Counted from the stretch's first letter, positions 16,445 to 25,509 are shown. The stretch: DNA of 64,000 bases from Bacillus sp. ISL-55 (GCF_018613155.1 NZ_JAGGQU010000005.1:1-64000); one strand, 5' to 3'. The notes: generated by a model not told the origin, from the sequence alone. Program-made: numbers and translations.

Positions 16445-16454
16445 AAATGAGGTA

Positions 16455-16485
16455 AGAGAAGGACTTTTGTCCTTCTCTTTTTTTG
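16455..16485 (+). terminator. Terminator of nupC
   Basis: AGAGAAGGAC/GTCCTTCTCT stem and T-run. Confidence 0.92.
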
Positions 16486-16531
16486 CATTGAGTTATAATA
16501 GGTAAAAATGAACGGAAAGCTGTGATAATTA

Positions 16532-17287
16532 ATGTGTTTGATTTTATTTGCCTACAAGGCGCATCCAAAGTATAAGCTTATCATGACTGCTAACAGGGAT
16601 GAAGCCTATGCCCGGGATACTGCGCCTGCTTATTTTTGGGAAGATGCTCCAGGGCTGCTCGCCGGCCGGGATCTTGAAAAAATGGGAACATGGATGGGCG
16701 TGACGACTTCAGGCAAGTTTGCTGCCCTGACGAATTATCGCGATCCAAGTGAAACCACGGATGGGAAAAGAACAAGAGGGGAGCTTGTTGCAGATTTTCT
16801 GAAAGGGACTGATAACCCGCAGGACTATTTAGAGGGATTGGTCAATCGCCGTCATGAATATCCGGGTTATAATCTTCTAGCCGGGAATTTGGAGGAGCTT
16901 TATTATTATTCCAACCGTGGAGGACCCTTGCAAAAAATTGAACCAGGCATTCATGGTGTCAGCAACCACTTACTTAATACGGACTGGCCAAAGGTAGAAC
17001 GAGGGAAGGCGGGACTTGCCAGCATTATTTCTGAAGAGCATGCAGATCTGGTTGACCAGTTATTTGCCCATTTGGAAGATGCTGACCCTGCACCAGACCA
17101 TCTGCTGCCTTCAACAGGAGTCTCGCTGGAGTGGGAGCGTCTGCTGTCACCGATGTTTATCAAAAGCGATGGATACGGGACGAGAAGCTCTACCGTCATA
17201 TTGATCAATGAAAAAGAAATTTATTTTAATGAACGGGTTCATACAAAGAATCAGCGATCAAATCAGGAATTTTTAATAACTTTGTGA
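16532..17287 (+). CDS. NRDE (TANGO2-like) family protein
   Basis: 251-aa protein of the NRDE/DUF833 family, named for the N-terminal motif present here at residues 21-24 (TANRDE). It begins MCLILFAY, with Cys at position 2, as in N-terminal-nucleophile hydrolase folds, and continues with GTWMGVTTSGKFAALTNYRD and GYNLLAGNLEELYYYSNRG. Eukaryotic TANGO2 is linked to haem or lipid handling; the bacterial role is unknown. The ribosome site (GGAAAG) is weak. A short gap after the nupC terminator suggests its own promoter. Confidence 0.85.
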   Translation: MCLILFAYKAHPKYKLIMTANRDEAYARDTAPAYFWEDAPGLLAGRDLEKMGTWMGVTTSGKFAALTNYRDPSETTDGKRTRGELVADFLKGTDNPQDYLEGLVNRRHEYPGYNLLAGNLEELYYYSNRGGPLQKIEPGIHGVSNHLLNTDWPKVERGKAGLASIISEEHADLVDQLFAHLEDADPAPDHLLPSTGVSLEWERLLSPMFIKSDGYGTRSSTVILINEKEIYFNERVHTKNQRSNQEFLITL

Positions 17288-17291
17288 AGCA

Positions 17292-17332
17292 ACACAGACA
17301 ACCACGAATACGGTTGTCTGTGTTTTATTTTC
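17292..17332 (+). terminator. Terminator of the NRDE gene
   Basis: ACACAGACAACC/GGTTGTCTGTGT stem followed by TTTTATTTTC. It lies in the convergent gap before the next, minus-strand gene. Confidence 0.85.
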
Positions 17333-17394
17333 TTTTTAATGAAGAGCTTTAAAGGCGATTCGTTGTTCTGCGACAAATCTAATATAATCTTTAT

Positions 17395-18360
17395 TTAGGC
17401 AAAGCTTTGGACGGCAGCTTTATATTCCGCTTTTAAATTTTCTATGATTGTCCGGACCGGCAAGATTTCTTTAATTTCACTTACCCTAGAGCCAGCGAAT
17501 ACAAGGCCATTCTCTACATCGCCGGCAACGGAGGTGAGCAGAGAGTCCAGTGTGCAAAATTGATAGGAGCAATTTTTCAGGCAATCACGACATTTTTTGA
17601 TCCTAAGTTTATCTGAGGTGGTGATTAGCTTGGTGAATTGGTTGGCAATGGCCCGACCGTGCAGCCCTACTGTGGTTTTTACCAGTATTGTATCTTTTTC
17701 AGTGGCTGACACGTATTTCTCCTTGAAGCTTTGCGGAGCGTCGCATTCATCACTGGCAACAAACCTTGTACCCATTTGGACGCCAGAAGCTCCAAGGGAC
17801 AAAGCCTTAGCGATATCAGCCCCAGTCATGATTCCTCCAGCAGCAATCACCGGGATGGACACCGACTCAACAATCTCAGAAAGTATGTCAAAAAGGGGCT
17901 TGTCAGTCCCAAGATGCCCGCCTGCCTCAAATCCTTCAACTACCACTGCAGCAGCACCAAGGCGTTCCGAGATTTTAGCCAGCTTGGCAGAGGAGACAAT
18001 CGAAATGACCGGAATACCCGCTTGCTTTCCCCATGAATACATATCTCGTGAAATTCCGGCTCCTGATATGATGAAATCAACCTTTTCATCTAGTGCGGCT
18101 TTCATTTTTTCGGCAAAATCATTCATTGCAAACAACACATTTACCCCGATGTATCCATTACCCTGTGTTAGCTTCCTGGCTTTCCTGATATGCAGACGCA
18201 TCTCTTCAACCGTGATTCCTGTTCCCGAGATGATACCAATTCCGCCTGCGTTTGCAACCGCTGATGCCAATCCGCTGAGCGAGATGCCTACCCCCATACC
18301 GCCTTGCATAATAGGGACACTTGGTGCCATATGGCCAATTTTAAGCTTTGGGAAATCCAT
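17395..18360 (-). CDS. Nitronate monooxygenase-like flavoprotein
   Basis: 321-aa TIM-barrel FMN enzyme of the 2-nitropropane dioxygenase/nitronate monooxygenase family. Features: PIMQGGMGVGISLSGLASAVANAGGIG at the N-terminus, VVEGFEAGGHLG (flavin/substrate site), PVIAAGGIMTGADIAKALSLGASGVQMGTRF (phosphate binding). It would oxidise alkyl nitronates, or act as an enoyl-ACP reductase-like (FabK) enzyme. Unusual: a four-cysteine cluster C257-X2-C260-X3-C264-X4-C269 near the C-terminus, suggestive of a metal or Fe-S site. AAAGGGG precedes the ATG. Confidence 0.85.
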   Translation of the reverse strand: MDFPKLKIGHMAPSVPIMQGGMGVGISLSGLASAVANAGGIGIISGTGITVEEMRLHIRKARKLTQGNGYIGVNVLFAMNDFAEKMKAALDEKVDFIISGAGISRDMYSWGKQAGIPVISIVSSAKLAKISERLGAAAVVVEGFEAGGHLGTDKPLFDILSEIVESVSIPVIAAGGIMTGADIAKALSLGASGVQMGTRFVASDECDAPQSFKEKYVSATEKDTILVKTTVGLHGRAIANQFTKLITTSDKLRIKKCRDCLKNCSYQFCTLDSLLTSVAGDVENGLVFAGSRVSEIKEILPVRTIIENLKAEYKAAVQSFA

Positions 18361-18484
18361 GCTAAAAACCCCTTTCTTAATTTATTCCTTTGAAGTTTAA
18401 CATGCAGAGTTTTAAAAAGATGTGATTTTTAGCACCAGATACTATATTTAGGTATAACTATTTGGTATTGATTTTTAAGAAATG

Positions 18485-18511
18485 AAAAAGACGCAGAAAC
18501 TAATCTGCGTC
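18485..18511 (-). terminator. Terminator of the aldo/keto reductase gene
   Basis: On the minus strand GACGCAG, 8-nt loop, CTGCGTC, then TTTTT, 15 bp after the stop. Confidence 0.88.
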
Positions 18512-18525
18512 CAATTGTATTGATT

Positions 18526-19356
18526 TTAGAAATCGAAATTATCCGGATCGGGACCTACACGCTCATTCTTGTTTAAAATGTTCAGACGGTCCATATCCTC
18601 AACAGTAAGCTCGAAATCAAAGATATCTGCATTTTCGATAATACGATGTTCCTTGATTGATTTAGGAATCGTCACCACTTCATTTTGTAAATCCCAGCGC
18701 AGGATCACTTGTGCAGGTGATTTCTGATGCTTTTCTGCAATTTCGACGATTGTTGGTTCTGATAAAAGCTCTCCCTGCTTCAAAGGAGACCAGGCTTCCA
18801 ATTGGATGCCTTCAGCTTTGCAGAACTCAAGCAGCTCGGTCTGGGCCAGATGCGGATGATACTCGACCTGGTTAACCATTGGCTTGATTTCAGCTTCAGC
18901 CATCAAATCTTTAAGATGATGGACGTGGAAGTTGCTCACGCCAATGGCGCGGACTCTTCCATCTTTATAAAGCTTTTCAAGCGCCTTCCAGGTCTCCTTA
19001 TATTTGCCTGCTACCGGCCAGTGAATCAGGTAAAGATCCAGGTATTCAAGTCCAAGCTTTTTCATGCTAGTCTCAAATGCCTCGAGTGTGGATTCATAAC
19101 CCTGGTCAGAATTCCATACCTTGGTTGTGATAAACAATTCTTCACGCGGAACACCAGCTTCTTTGATTCCCTGCCCCACGCCTTCCTCGTTCTTGTATAC
19201 TGCTGCAGTATCGATGCTCTTGTAGCCATTTTTAAGCGCTGCTTTAACAGATTCTACAACTTCAGAACCTTCCTGGACCTTGAACACACCAAGACCAAAC
19301 CATGGCATCTTGACACCATTATGTAACGTCGTAGTATCCTGGAGATTTTGTGGCAT
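18526..19356 (-). CDS. Aldo/keto reductase (YvgN/YtbE type), copy 1
   Basis: 276-aa NADPH-dependent oxidoreductase reducing aldehydes such as methylglyoxal. Complete AKR signatures: GYKSIDTAAVYKNEEGVGQGI (catalytic Asp and Tyr), LDLYLIHWPV (His), and VTIPKSIKEHRIIENADIFDFEL (cofactor binding). AAGGAGGCG lies before the ATG. A paralogue of similar length is at 41265-42089. The gene reads away from a 12-unit repeat array, which therefore lies in its promoter side. Confidence 0.9.
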   Translation of the reverse strand: MPQNLQDTTTLHNGVKMPWFGLGVFKVQEGSEVVESVKAALKNGYKSIDTAAVYKNEEGVGQGIKEAGVPREELFITTKVWNSDQGYESTLEAFETSMKKLGLEYLDLYLIHWPVAGKYKETWKALEKLYKDGRVRAIGVSNFHVHHLKDLMAEAEIKPMVNQVEYHPHLAQTELLEFCKAEGIQLEAWSPLKQGELLSEPTIVEIAEKHQKSPAQVILRWDLQNEVVTIPKSIKEHRIIENADIFDFELTVEDMDRLNILNKNERVGPDPDNFDF

Positions 19357-19477
19357 ATCATGCGCCTCCTTATCAATTCAATTGCTATTTTATTTTCTCA
19401 TATTTGTTGATTGGTAAAAAGTAATTGGACTTCCCTGAATGACTGTAAACTAAAAAGATGGCTCTTCTGTCAGGTTC

Positions 19478-20101
19478 GTGACAGCTTTTGTCCATTCACC
19501 GGAAAAGCTGTCAAGAAAACGCGGGAATTGTGACAGCTTTTGCCCATTCAGCGGAAAAGCTGTCAAGAAAACGCCGGAATCGTGACAGCTTTGGCCCATG
19601 CACCGGAAAAGCTGTCAAGAAAACCCCGGAATCGTGACAGGTTTGGCCCAATCACCGGAAAAGCTGTCAAGAAAACCCCGGAATCGTGACAGCTTTGGCC
19701 CATGCACCTGAAAAGCTGTCAAGAAAACGCCGGAATCGTGACAACTTTGGTCCAATCACCGGAAAGCTGTCAAGAAAACGCGGAAATCGTGACAACTTTG
19801 GTCCAATCACCGGAAAAGCTGTCAAGAAAACGCGGGAATCGTGACAGCTTTGGCCCATTCCCCGGAAAAGCTGTCAAGAAAACGCCGGAATCGTGACAGC
19901 TTTGGCTCATTCACCGGAAAAGCTGTCAAGAAAACGCGGGAATCGTGACAGCTCTGGCTCAATCACCGGAAAAGCTGTCAAGAAAACGCGGGAATCGTGA
20001 CAGCTTTGGCCCATTCCCCGGAAAAGCTGTCAAGAAAACTCCGGAATCGTGACAGGTTTGGCCCAATCACCGGAAAAGCTGTCAAGAAAGGACTTTTATT
20101 C
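19478..20101. repeat. Array of twelve 52-bp repeats with internal dyad
   Basis: Twelve head-to-tail units start at 19478, 19530, 19582, 19634, 19686, 19738, 19789, 19841, 19893, 19945, 19997 and 20049; all are 52 bp except the sixth (51). Each carries TGACAGCTTT and AAAAGCTGTCA separated by about 13 variable bases, so each can form a hairpin, followed by AGAAAACGCGGGAATC-like sequence. Units are 85-98 percent alike by eye. The array fills most of the 813-bp gap between two divergent genes. No unique spacers, so it is not a CRISPR array. Confidence 0.92.
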
Positions 20102-20169
20102 TTAAAATCAGGGTAAATTCAAGATATAGATAATGGAAAAGACCCAAAAGTGAAAGGAGAACGACGCTT

Positions 20170-20397
20170 ATGATCATCAAAATACTGGGGCCTGGCTGCG
20201 ATAAGTGCAAAAGTCTTGAAGAGAGTATAAATGCTGCTGTCAAGGAAGCGGGTGTCGCGGCGGTCGTCGAAATGGTGGAAGATAATAAGGAGATCGAAAA
20301 GTATAAAGTGAAGAGTACGCCAGCTTTGGTCATTGATGAAAAAGTTGTTTCAGCGGGGCAACAGCTGTCATCACAAGAAGTGAAGACTTTATTTTAA
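20170..20397 (+). CDS. Small thioredoxin-fold (glutaredoxin-like) protein
   Basis: 75-aa thioredoxin_3-type protein with active-site C10-D-K-C13 (GPGCDKCKSLEES) and cis-Pro segment KVKSTPALVIDEK. It would be a cytosolic disulfide reductase or metal-linked redox protein. GAAAGGAG precedes the ATG. Ends in a terminator shared with the converging gene. Confidence 0.85.
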   Translation: MIIKILGPGCDKCKSLEESINAAVKEAGVAAVVEMVEDNKEIEKYKVKSTPALVIDEKVVSAGQQLSSQEVKTLF

Positions 20398-20437
20398 TTC
20401 AGATCAGGCCTTATATCGTGGCCTGATCTGAATTTTT
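20397..20437 (+). terminator. Terminator overlapping the end of the converging gene
   Basis: ATTCAGATCAGGCC/GGCCTGATCTGAAT, a 14-bp stem, then TTTTT. Its right half encodes the last residues of the minus-strand membrane protein (stop at 20411). Confidence 0.88.
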
Positions 20438-21079
20438 GTCAAGAAAAGCTTTTGTTCCCCATAAGGAAGTTAGTAAAATCAGTTCGAAGCCGTTGGTCAC
20501 TGCATCACTCTCCATTGGAATTGGCACAGCGCTTCCTATACCCATCAAAATGACGCCGACGGCCATCCATTTCCACTTCAGTTTTTTCCAGAGAATAATC
20601 CCTGCAAGCAGCAGCGCAACAGTAACACCAATGATCATGACAGGGGGGCCGTGTGACCCGGCAGATTCATAGCTTAGTACCCCATATTTCTGAGCTGACT
20701 CAAGCTTAAGTCCGATTGTATTTTGTATGAGTTCGGCAATAATCATAGCAAGTGTGAAGACTCCCGCGAAGACAAATCCTGCTCGTCCTTTCAGCCAGCG
20801 GGTTCCTGTCTTCCTGATAGCTGCCCAGGAAAATAAAATCAACAATGGCGTAAAGAATGCGTGGAACCAGTACCGCATCACATTCAAGGCTTCTAAAAAG
20901 CTGCCTTTACCAATCACGCTTCCCATCGCTAAAACAAGGTTGTCATACACTAAACCGAATGTAACGAGCAAAAGAACATTGAGCCAGGAAAAAAATCCAT
21001 GCTTAATGGATAATTTTAGTCCCCATAAGAATAAAAACAAGTAGATGAGGGAATATAAACCGTAGATATATGGGTCCAT
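20411..21079 (-). CDS. Multi-pass membrane protein, unknown function
   Basis: 222 aa with about seven predicted transmembrane helices; starts MDPYIYGLYSLIYLFLFLWGLKLS. There is an ESAGSHGPPVMIIGVTVALLLAG stretch and a KKLKWKWMAVGVIL turn. I do not recognise a catalytic motif. TGGAGG lies 8 bp before the ATG. The last codons lie inside the terminator hairpin of the opposing gene. Confidence 0.8.
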   Translation of the reverse strand: MDPYIYGLYSLIYLFLFLWGLKLSIKHGFFSWLNVLLLVTFGLVYDNLVLAMGSVIGKGSFLEALNVMRYWFHAFFTPLLILFSWAAIRKTGTRWLKGRAGFVFAGVFTLAMIIAELIQNTIGLKLESAQKYGVLSYESAGSHGPPVMIIGVTVALLLAGIILWKKLKWKWMAVGVILMGIGSAVPIPMESDAVTNGFELILLTSLWGTKAFLDKNSDQATI

Positions 21080-21284
21080 GAGTCACTTACCTCCAGTCAG
21101 GTTTGTTACAATTGTTCCCTTTAACCGGAATGAGAAACATGTGTCTACGTTATTAACTTTTTCATTGTTTTTAACAAATAAATCACATTCTTATAAATTA
21201 CTAATAGTCTTATAAGGCTTCTTCATATATCATGAGAAATGTAAGCATATTCAACGATATTTTTGACGAAGAACAGGAGAAATC

Positions 21285-22130
21285 ATGACGACATTAAATA
21301 ACATTGCATGGGTAACCGACAGTACATCTGGACTTACTGAAGAATTCATAAAAAATAACAATATATATGTTGTGCCTTTAAGCATTATTTTTGGAGAAGA
21401 ATCGTATTTGGAAGGCGTAGATATCACTGCCGAGGATTTTTATCCAAAATTGGCAGCTTCAAAGGTCCTTCCGAAAACATCGCAGCCTGCTATTGGAGAG
21501 TTTGTGGAACTATACCAGAAGCTTAAGGATCAATATAAGCATGCAATCGCGATCCACGCATCGAGCGCTCTGACAGGAACTTACCAAGCCTCCGTGGCAG
21601 CTTCCAGCATGGTAGATTTCAAAGTCGATGTCATCGATTCGAAGATTGGTTCTTTCCCATTGGGCCGCATGGTTGAAAAAGGAGTTGAAATGCAGAAGGA
21701 AGGAAAGTCCTATGAAGAAATCGTTTCTTACTTGAGGACTCTTCCTGATAAGGCTAATCTTTATATGGCACCTGGAAGCCTAGAGCAGCTGCATAAGGGT
21801 GGGCGTTTATCCTCAGCTCAGGTGATTATCGGCAGCTTGATTAAATTAAAGCTGATTGTCAGGTTCGATGATGGCAAGGTAGTCCTTTTTGATAAAATCA
21901 GGACGGAAAGAAAGGTCAAGGAGCGCCTGTTTCAAATTTTTGAAGAGGCTTCAACGAATATTAAAGAAGCAAGTGTCATTCACGGAAATGTAAAGGAATT
22001 GGCTGAGGAATGGCGTGCGGAACTTCAGCAGCGTTTTCCTAACATTTCTTTTACTACAACAACATTCAGCCCAGTGGCTGGAACTCATACAGGGCAGGGA
22101 ACAATTGGGCTTGCATGGATTAATGAATAG
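21285..22130 (+). CDS. DegV family fatty-acid-binding protein
   Basis: 281 aa. DegV fold with WVTDSTSGLTEEF (phosphate/carboxyl contact), PKTSQPAIGEF, AIHASSALTGTYQAS and the C-terminal GTHTGQGTIGLAW. DegV/FakB proteins bind a fatty acid and present it to the kinase FakA for acyl-phosphate formation. No fakA in the window. ACAGGAG precedes the ATG; terminator follows. Confidence 0.9.
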   Translation: MTTLNNIAWVTDSTSGLTEEFIKNNNIYVVPLSIIFGEESYLEGVDITAEDFYPKLAASKVLPKTSQPAIGEFVELYQKLKDQYKHAIAIHASSALTGTYQASVAASSMVDFKVDVIDSKIGSFPLGRMVEKGVEMQKEGKSYEEIVSYLRTLPDKANLYMAPGSLEQLHKGGRLSSAQVIIGSLIKLKLIVRFDDGKVVLFDKIRTERKVKERLFQIFEEASTNIKEASVIHGNVKELAEEWRAELQQRFPNISFTTTTFSPVAGTHTGQGTIGLAWINE

Positions 22131-22151
22131 TCCTCAATAGTAAAACAAAGT

Positions 22152-22190
22152 AAGAAATCAGCCTGGTCAGGGCTGATTTCTTTTTATTGT
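22152..22190 (+). terminator. Terminator of degV-family gene
   Basis: AAGAAATCAGCC/GGCTGATTTCTT stem and T-run. Confidence 0.9.
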
Positions 22191-22241
22191 CCAGGTTCCT
22201 GTGTACACTTGAAATATCAATAAAGGTAGGGGGAAATCGAC

Positions 22242-23150
22242 ATGTTGAAGATTGGAATCATTGGTTTAGGGGATATTGCGCAAAAAGCCTATCTGCCTGT
22301 ATTCGCGGAAAAGGGAGATATCGAATTCCACCTTTACACGCGGGATTTTGCCAAGCTGAAAACTCTGGCTTCCAAGTATAGGTTTGCCCATATACATTTA
22401 AGTCTGGATGAGCTTATTGAAAGTGGAGTTAAGGGTGCTTTTCTCCATAGTGCAACTGAATCACATCATGAAATTGTAAAAAAACTGCTGCTGGCTGGTA
22501 TCCATGTGTATGTCGATAAGCCGATTGCCTATGAGTATGAACAAGCCAGGGAATTGACAGAGCTGGCAGAGGATAAAGGCTTGATATTAATGACAGGTTT
22601 TAACCGCAGATATGCCCCGGCGTATAAACAGTTGGCTGAGTTGAAAGAACCTAATATGGTAATCATGCAGAAAAACAGGAAGGCCTTGCCTGGGGAGATA
22701 CGGCATTTCATCCTCGATGACTTCATCCATGTGGTCGATACGTTAAGAATGTTGTTTCCCTACGATATAAAGCAGATCAATGTTACCGGAAAGAAAAATG
22801 GAGCTTTTTTGCATCACGTAGTCATTCAGCTGCAGGCAGAAGAGGGGATCGCAATTGGAATTATGAACCATGACAGCGGCGTTGTTGAGGAAAAGGTAGA
22901 AGTTTTTCAATCTGATCAAAAAAGAACGGCAATGAATGTTTCAGATATCCTTGTTCAGGATAATCGGAACGAAACCAGACATGGAGGAAGTGACTGGGAA
23001 CCGACCCTCCATAAGCGCGGCTTCGAACAAATTATTTTTGATTTCATCCAGGCGGTCGGTAATAATTCAATACCATCAATTACCGCAAAGGATTCCTTGA
23101 AAACGCACGAGCTCTGTGAAAAAATCGTGGTCGAATTAGAAGGAATTTAA
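22242..23150 (+). CDS. Gfo/Idh/MocA family oxidoreductase
   Basis: 302-aa NAD(P)-dependent dehydrogenase. N-terminal Rossmann fold GIIGLGDIAQKAYLP, then HSATESHHEIVKKLLLAGIHVYVDKPIAYEYEQA with the conserved K of the DKP motif, and a GFNRRYAPAY segment. Substrate is probably a sugar or inositol derivative but nothing nearby identifies it. GTAGGGGG precedes the ATG; single-gene unit closed by a terminator. Confidence 0.88.
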   Translation: MLKIGIIGLGDIAQKAYLPVFAEKGDIEFHLYTRDFAKLKTLASKYRFAHIHLSLDELIESGVKGAFLHSATESHHEIVKKLLLAGIHVYVDKPIAYEYEQARELTELAEDKGLILMTGFNRRYAPAYKQLAELKEPNMVIMQKNRKALPGEIRHFILDDFIHVVDTLRMLFPYDIKQINVTGKKNGAFLHHVVIQLQAEEGIAIGIMNHDSGVVEEKVEVFQSDQKRTAMNVSDILVQDNRNETRHGGSDWEPTLHKRGFEQIIFDFIQAVGNNSIPSITAKDSLKTHELCEKIVVELEGI

Positions 23151-23159
23151 GAAAAAGAC

Positions 23160-23199
23160 AAGCCCCGTCCTCTTACATAGAGAGACGGGGCTTATTTTA
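23160..23199 (+). terminator. Terminator between converging genes
   Basis: AAGCCCCGTC/GACGGGGCTT stem followed by ATTTTAT; it ends at the stop codon of the pbuG-like gene. Confidence 0.85.
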
Positions 23200-24489
23200 T
23201 ACATATATAAAATAACCAACAAACAACACACCAAGAACATACATAATAGGATGGACTTCTTTAAGCTTGCCCATGCCAACCATCATCAATGGATAAAGTA
23301 TGAAACCAAGGGCGATGCCTGTTGCTACACTGAAGGTTAGCGGCATCATGATGATGGTGACGAATGAAGGGATAATGACAGCAAGATTGCTCCAGTTGAT
23401 TTTACTGATTTCAGTTGCCATCAACGCACCAACAATAATGAGTGCCGGAGCGGTAACTTCTGGCGTGATGACTGATAGGATCGGAGAGAAGAGCATCGCC
23501 ACGCCGAAGCACGCTGCAATGATTACTGATGTAAAGCCTGTCCGTCCGCCGACCGCGATGCCTGCTGATGATTCAACGAACGATGCTGTTGTGGAGGTGC
23601 CAAGTACAGCTCCAGCAACAGCCGATCCTGCGTCTGCAAGAAGGGCACGCCCCGCATTGGGAATTTTATTGTCCTTCATCAGACCAGCCTGACTGGCTAC
23701 CGCAATTAGTGCCCCAGCAGTATCAAAGAAAGCAACAAACAGGAATGTAAAAATGACGGCAAGGACATCTGGAGAGAAGATATCTCCCAGGTGATTGAAG
23801 ACGACGCCAAACGTTGGTGAGATATCAGGAACCGAACCGACGATTGCTGTAGGTTTTTCAATCAAGCCAGTGAAAATACCACCGATTGTGGCGATCACCA
23901 TTCCATAAAAGATGCCGCCGCTGATGCCGCGGGCCATCATGATGACACTGACGATGAAGCCGAAGAGAGCAAGCAGGACAGGACCTGATGTCAGATTGCC
24001 GATAGAGACAAAAGTCGCTTCGCTGCCAACGATGATACCTGCATTTTTCAAGCCGATAAAGGCGACGAAGAAACCGATTCCCGCAGCGATTGCATGCTTA
24101 AGATCCTGAGGGATGACATTGATGATTTTTTCACGTATTTTCAAAAGGCTGAGAATGACGAACAGAACACCCGCGATGAACACACCTGTAAGGGCGACCT
24201 CCCATTTTACTCCCATGCCAATGCTGACGGTAAAAGTGAAAAAGGAATTTAAGCCCATGCTTGGAGCGATCCCAATCGGGAAGTTAGCAAGCAGGCCAAT
24301 CAGCAGCGAGCCGATAATCGCTGAAAGTGCTGTAGCTGTAAAAACAGCTCCTTTATCCATGCCTGCCTGGCTAAGGATTAATGGATTGACGACAAGAATG
24401 TAGGCCATCGACAAGAACGTCGTGATTCCGGCAAGTGTTTCCTGTTTATAATTTGTATTTCGTTCTGCGAACTGGAAAAAGTTTTTCAT
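23197..24489 (-). CDS. pbuG: Guanine/hypoxanthine permease, AzgA-type NCS2 (PbuG)
   Basis: 430-aa permease with about 12-14 helices importing guanine and hypoxanthine by proton symport. Family marks: TLAGITTFLSMAYILVVNPLILSQAG, FPIGIAPSMGLNSFF, TTASFVESSAGIAVGGRTGFTS. ATG 24489 follows CCAGGAGG; the longer frame upstream runs through the riboswitch and is not translated. Expression is controlled by the guanine riboswitch and terminator in its leader. A paralogue under PurR-type control is at 36674-37975. Confidence 0.94.
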   Translation of the reverse strand: MKNFFQFAERNTNYKQETLAGITTFLSMAYILVVNPLILSQAGMDKGAVFTATALSAIIGSLLIGLLANFPIGIAPSMGLNSFFTFTVSIGMGVKWEVALTGVFIAGVLFVILSLLKIREKIINVIPQDLKHAIAAGIGFFVAFIGLKNAGIIVGSEATFVSIGNLTSGPVLLALFGFIVSVIMMARGISGGIFYGMVIATIGGIFTGLIEKPTAIVGSVPDISPTFGVVFNHLGDIFSPDVLAVIFTFLFVAFFDTAGALIAVASQAGLMKDNKIPNAGRALLADAGSAVAGAVLGTSTTASFVESSAGIAVGGRTGFTSVIIAACFGVAMLFSPILSVITPEVTAPALIIVGALMATEISKINWSNLAVIIPSFVTIIMMPLTFSVATGIALGFILYPLMMVGMGKLKEVHPIMYVLGVLFVGYFIYV

Positions 24490-24523
24490 ATGTGCTGTCC
24501 TCCTGGTTGTGTTGTTGTGAAAA

Positions 24524-24557
24524 TAAAAAAACTCCGGCAATATTATGCTGCCGGAGT
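24524..24557 (-). terminator. Riboswitch-controlled terminator of pbuG
   Basis: On the minus strand ACTCCGGCA, loop, TGCCGGAGT, then T7. It follows the aptamer by about 50 nt and is the expression platform: guanine binding would favour termination. Confidence 0.9.
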
Positions 24558-24605
24558 ACCACAAAGGACAAATAGATGCCAAAAAGAATAGCAAATATCA
24601 AGGTC

Positions 24606-24674
24606 CCTTGTAGTCACGCCTTTTACGGTAGCATGGTAGAAACATCCGAGCCCTATTCTCGAACATATACAAGG
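24606..24674 (-). promoter_or_regulatory. Purine (guanine) riboswitch aptamer
   Basis: Minus strand shows P1 CCTTGTA/TACAAGG, the conserved GTTTCTACC core and CCGTAAA element, and GACTAC in J3/1. The C before TA is the specificity base (C74) for guanine rather than adenine. Confidence 0.93.
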
Positions 24675-24800
24675 AAAAGATTATAGAATTAAAATAATAC
24701 TAGTGATAGTATCAGCAATTTACATCGAGGTCAATTGCAATTCTTAAAGTTTATCTATTTGTTTTTTTCTGATTATTGGGTTGGTGGAAGTTATTTTGCA

Positions 24801-24903
24801 CCAACTTAAGACAGGTTTGACGCGAAAACAAGAAAAGCTGTCAAAAGAAGAGCCAACTTAAGACAGGTTTGCGGGGAAACGAGAAAAGCTGTCAAAAGAA
24901 GAG
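24801..24903. repeat. Two 52/51-bp tandem repeats related to the 19478 array
   Basis: Units 24801-24852 and 24853-24903 share CCAACTTAAGACAGGTTTG and AGAAAAGCTGTCAAAAGAAG. The GACAGGTTT...AAAAGCTGTC half-dyad is the same as in the 12-unit array. Lies between divergent genes; apart from these units, the riboswitch and promoters I see nothing in 24680-25140. Confidence 0.8.
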
Positions 24904-25183
24904 TATAGCTGTGTTCGATATCAAGGTCGCTGAATTCAGATGAAAATTATTGAAATTACCGTGTGTATTCTCTGGATCAAGCTGGCTTTCACTGAATTAC
25001 ATATGGTTCAGGGAATCAACTTATAGGTATCCCTCTATGGGTATCGGGAATCCCTTTGTTTAGGAGTTTTTGACAACTTTTTGACGGGAATATGTGAATA
25101 ATAAATGAACTAAACGGCAAAACACCCCTGTTTGGATTTTTACTTACTATAATGATAGTGTATTCCAAATGGAGGTGCCAATA

Positions 25184-25504
25184 ATGAATGTAACGACGAT
25201 TATTGAATTGGAAAATCGTGAAGTTGAGAAGATGGCTGGTGCAAAATTAGTTTTTATACAGGAACAGGTTGATGCAAATATCGTGGAAACATGCGTTGAT
25301 TGTTTTAAATATGAAGGTTCTGAAGATTGCCTGGATACAGATGATGCAATGCAAAAAGTTTTTAATGCATTGAAAGCAGATGGAATGATTCCTGAAGCAG
25401 TGGAAGATTTTTCGTATGAGATGCCTTCTTGTGAGAGATTGAGAAAAGATGTTTATGAAGAACAGGACATGCCGCAAAAAGTGATTTTAAGCTTTGCAAT
25501 ATAA
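25184..25504 (+). CDS. Uncharacterised 106-aa acidic protein
   Basis: 106 aa, acidic, soluble, with conserved-looking Cys residues (VETCVDCFKYEGSEDC in the N-terminal half and MPSCERLRKD later). I do not recognise the family. ATG 25184 follows GGAGGTG; TATAAT at 25148-25153 is a good -10 without a clear -35. Ends in a strong terminator before the oxidoreductase operon. Confidence 0.75.
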   Translation: MNVTTIIELENREVEKMAGAKLVFIQEQVDANIVETCVDCFKYEGSEDCLDTDDAMQKVFNALKADGMIPEAVEDFSYEMPSCERLRKDVYEEQDMPQKVILSFAI

Positions 25505-25509
25505 TACTT

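Noticed and set aside
19478-20101. CRISPR array
   Set aside because: Units are contiguous 52-bp copies with no unique spacers and no cas genes nearby.
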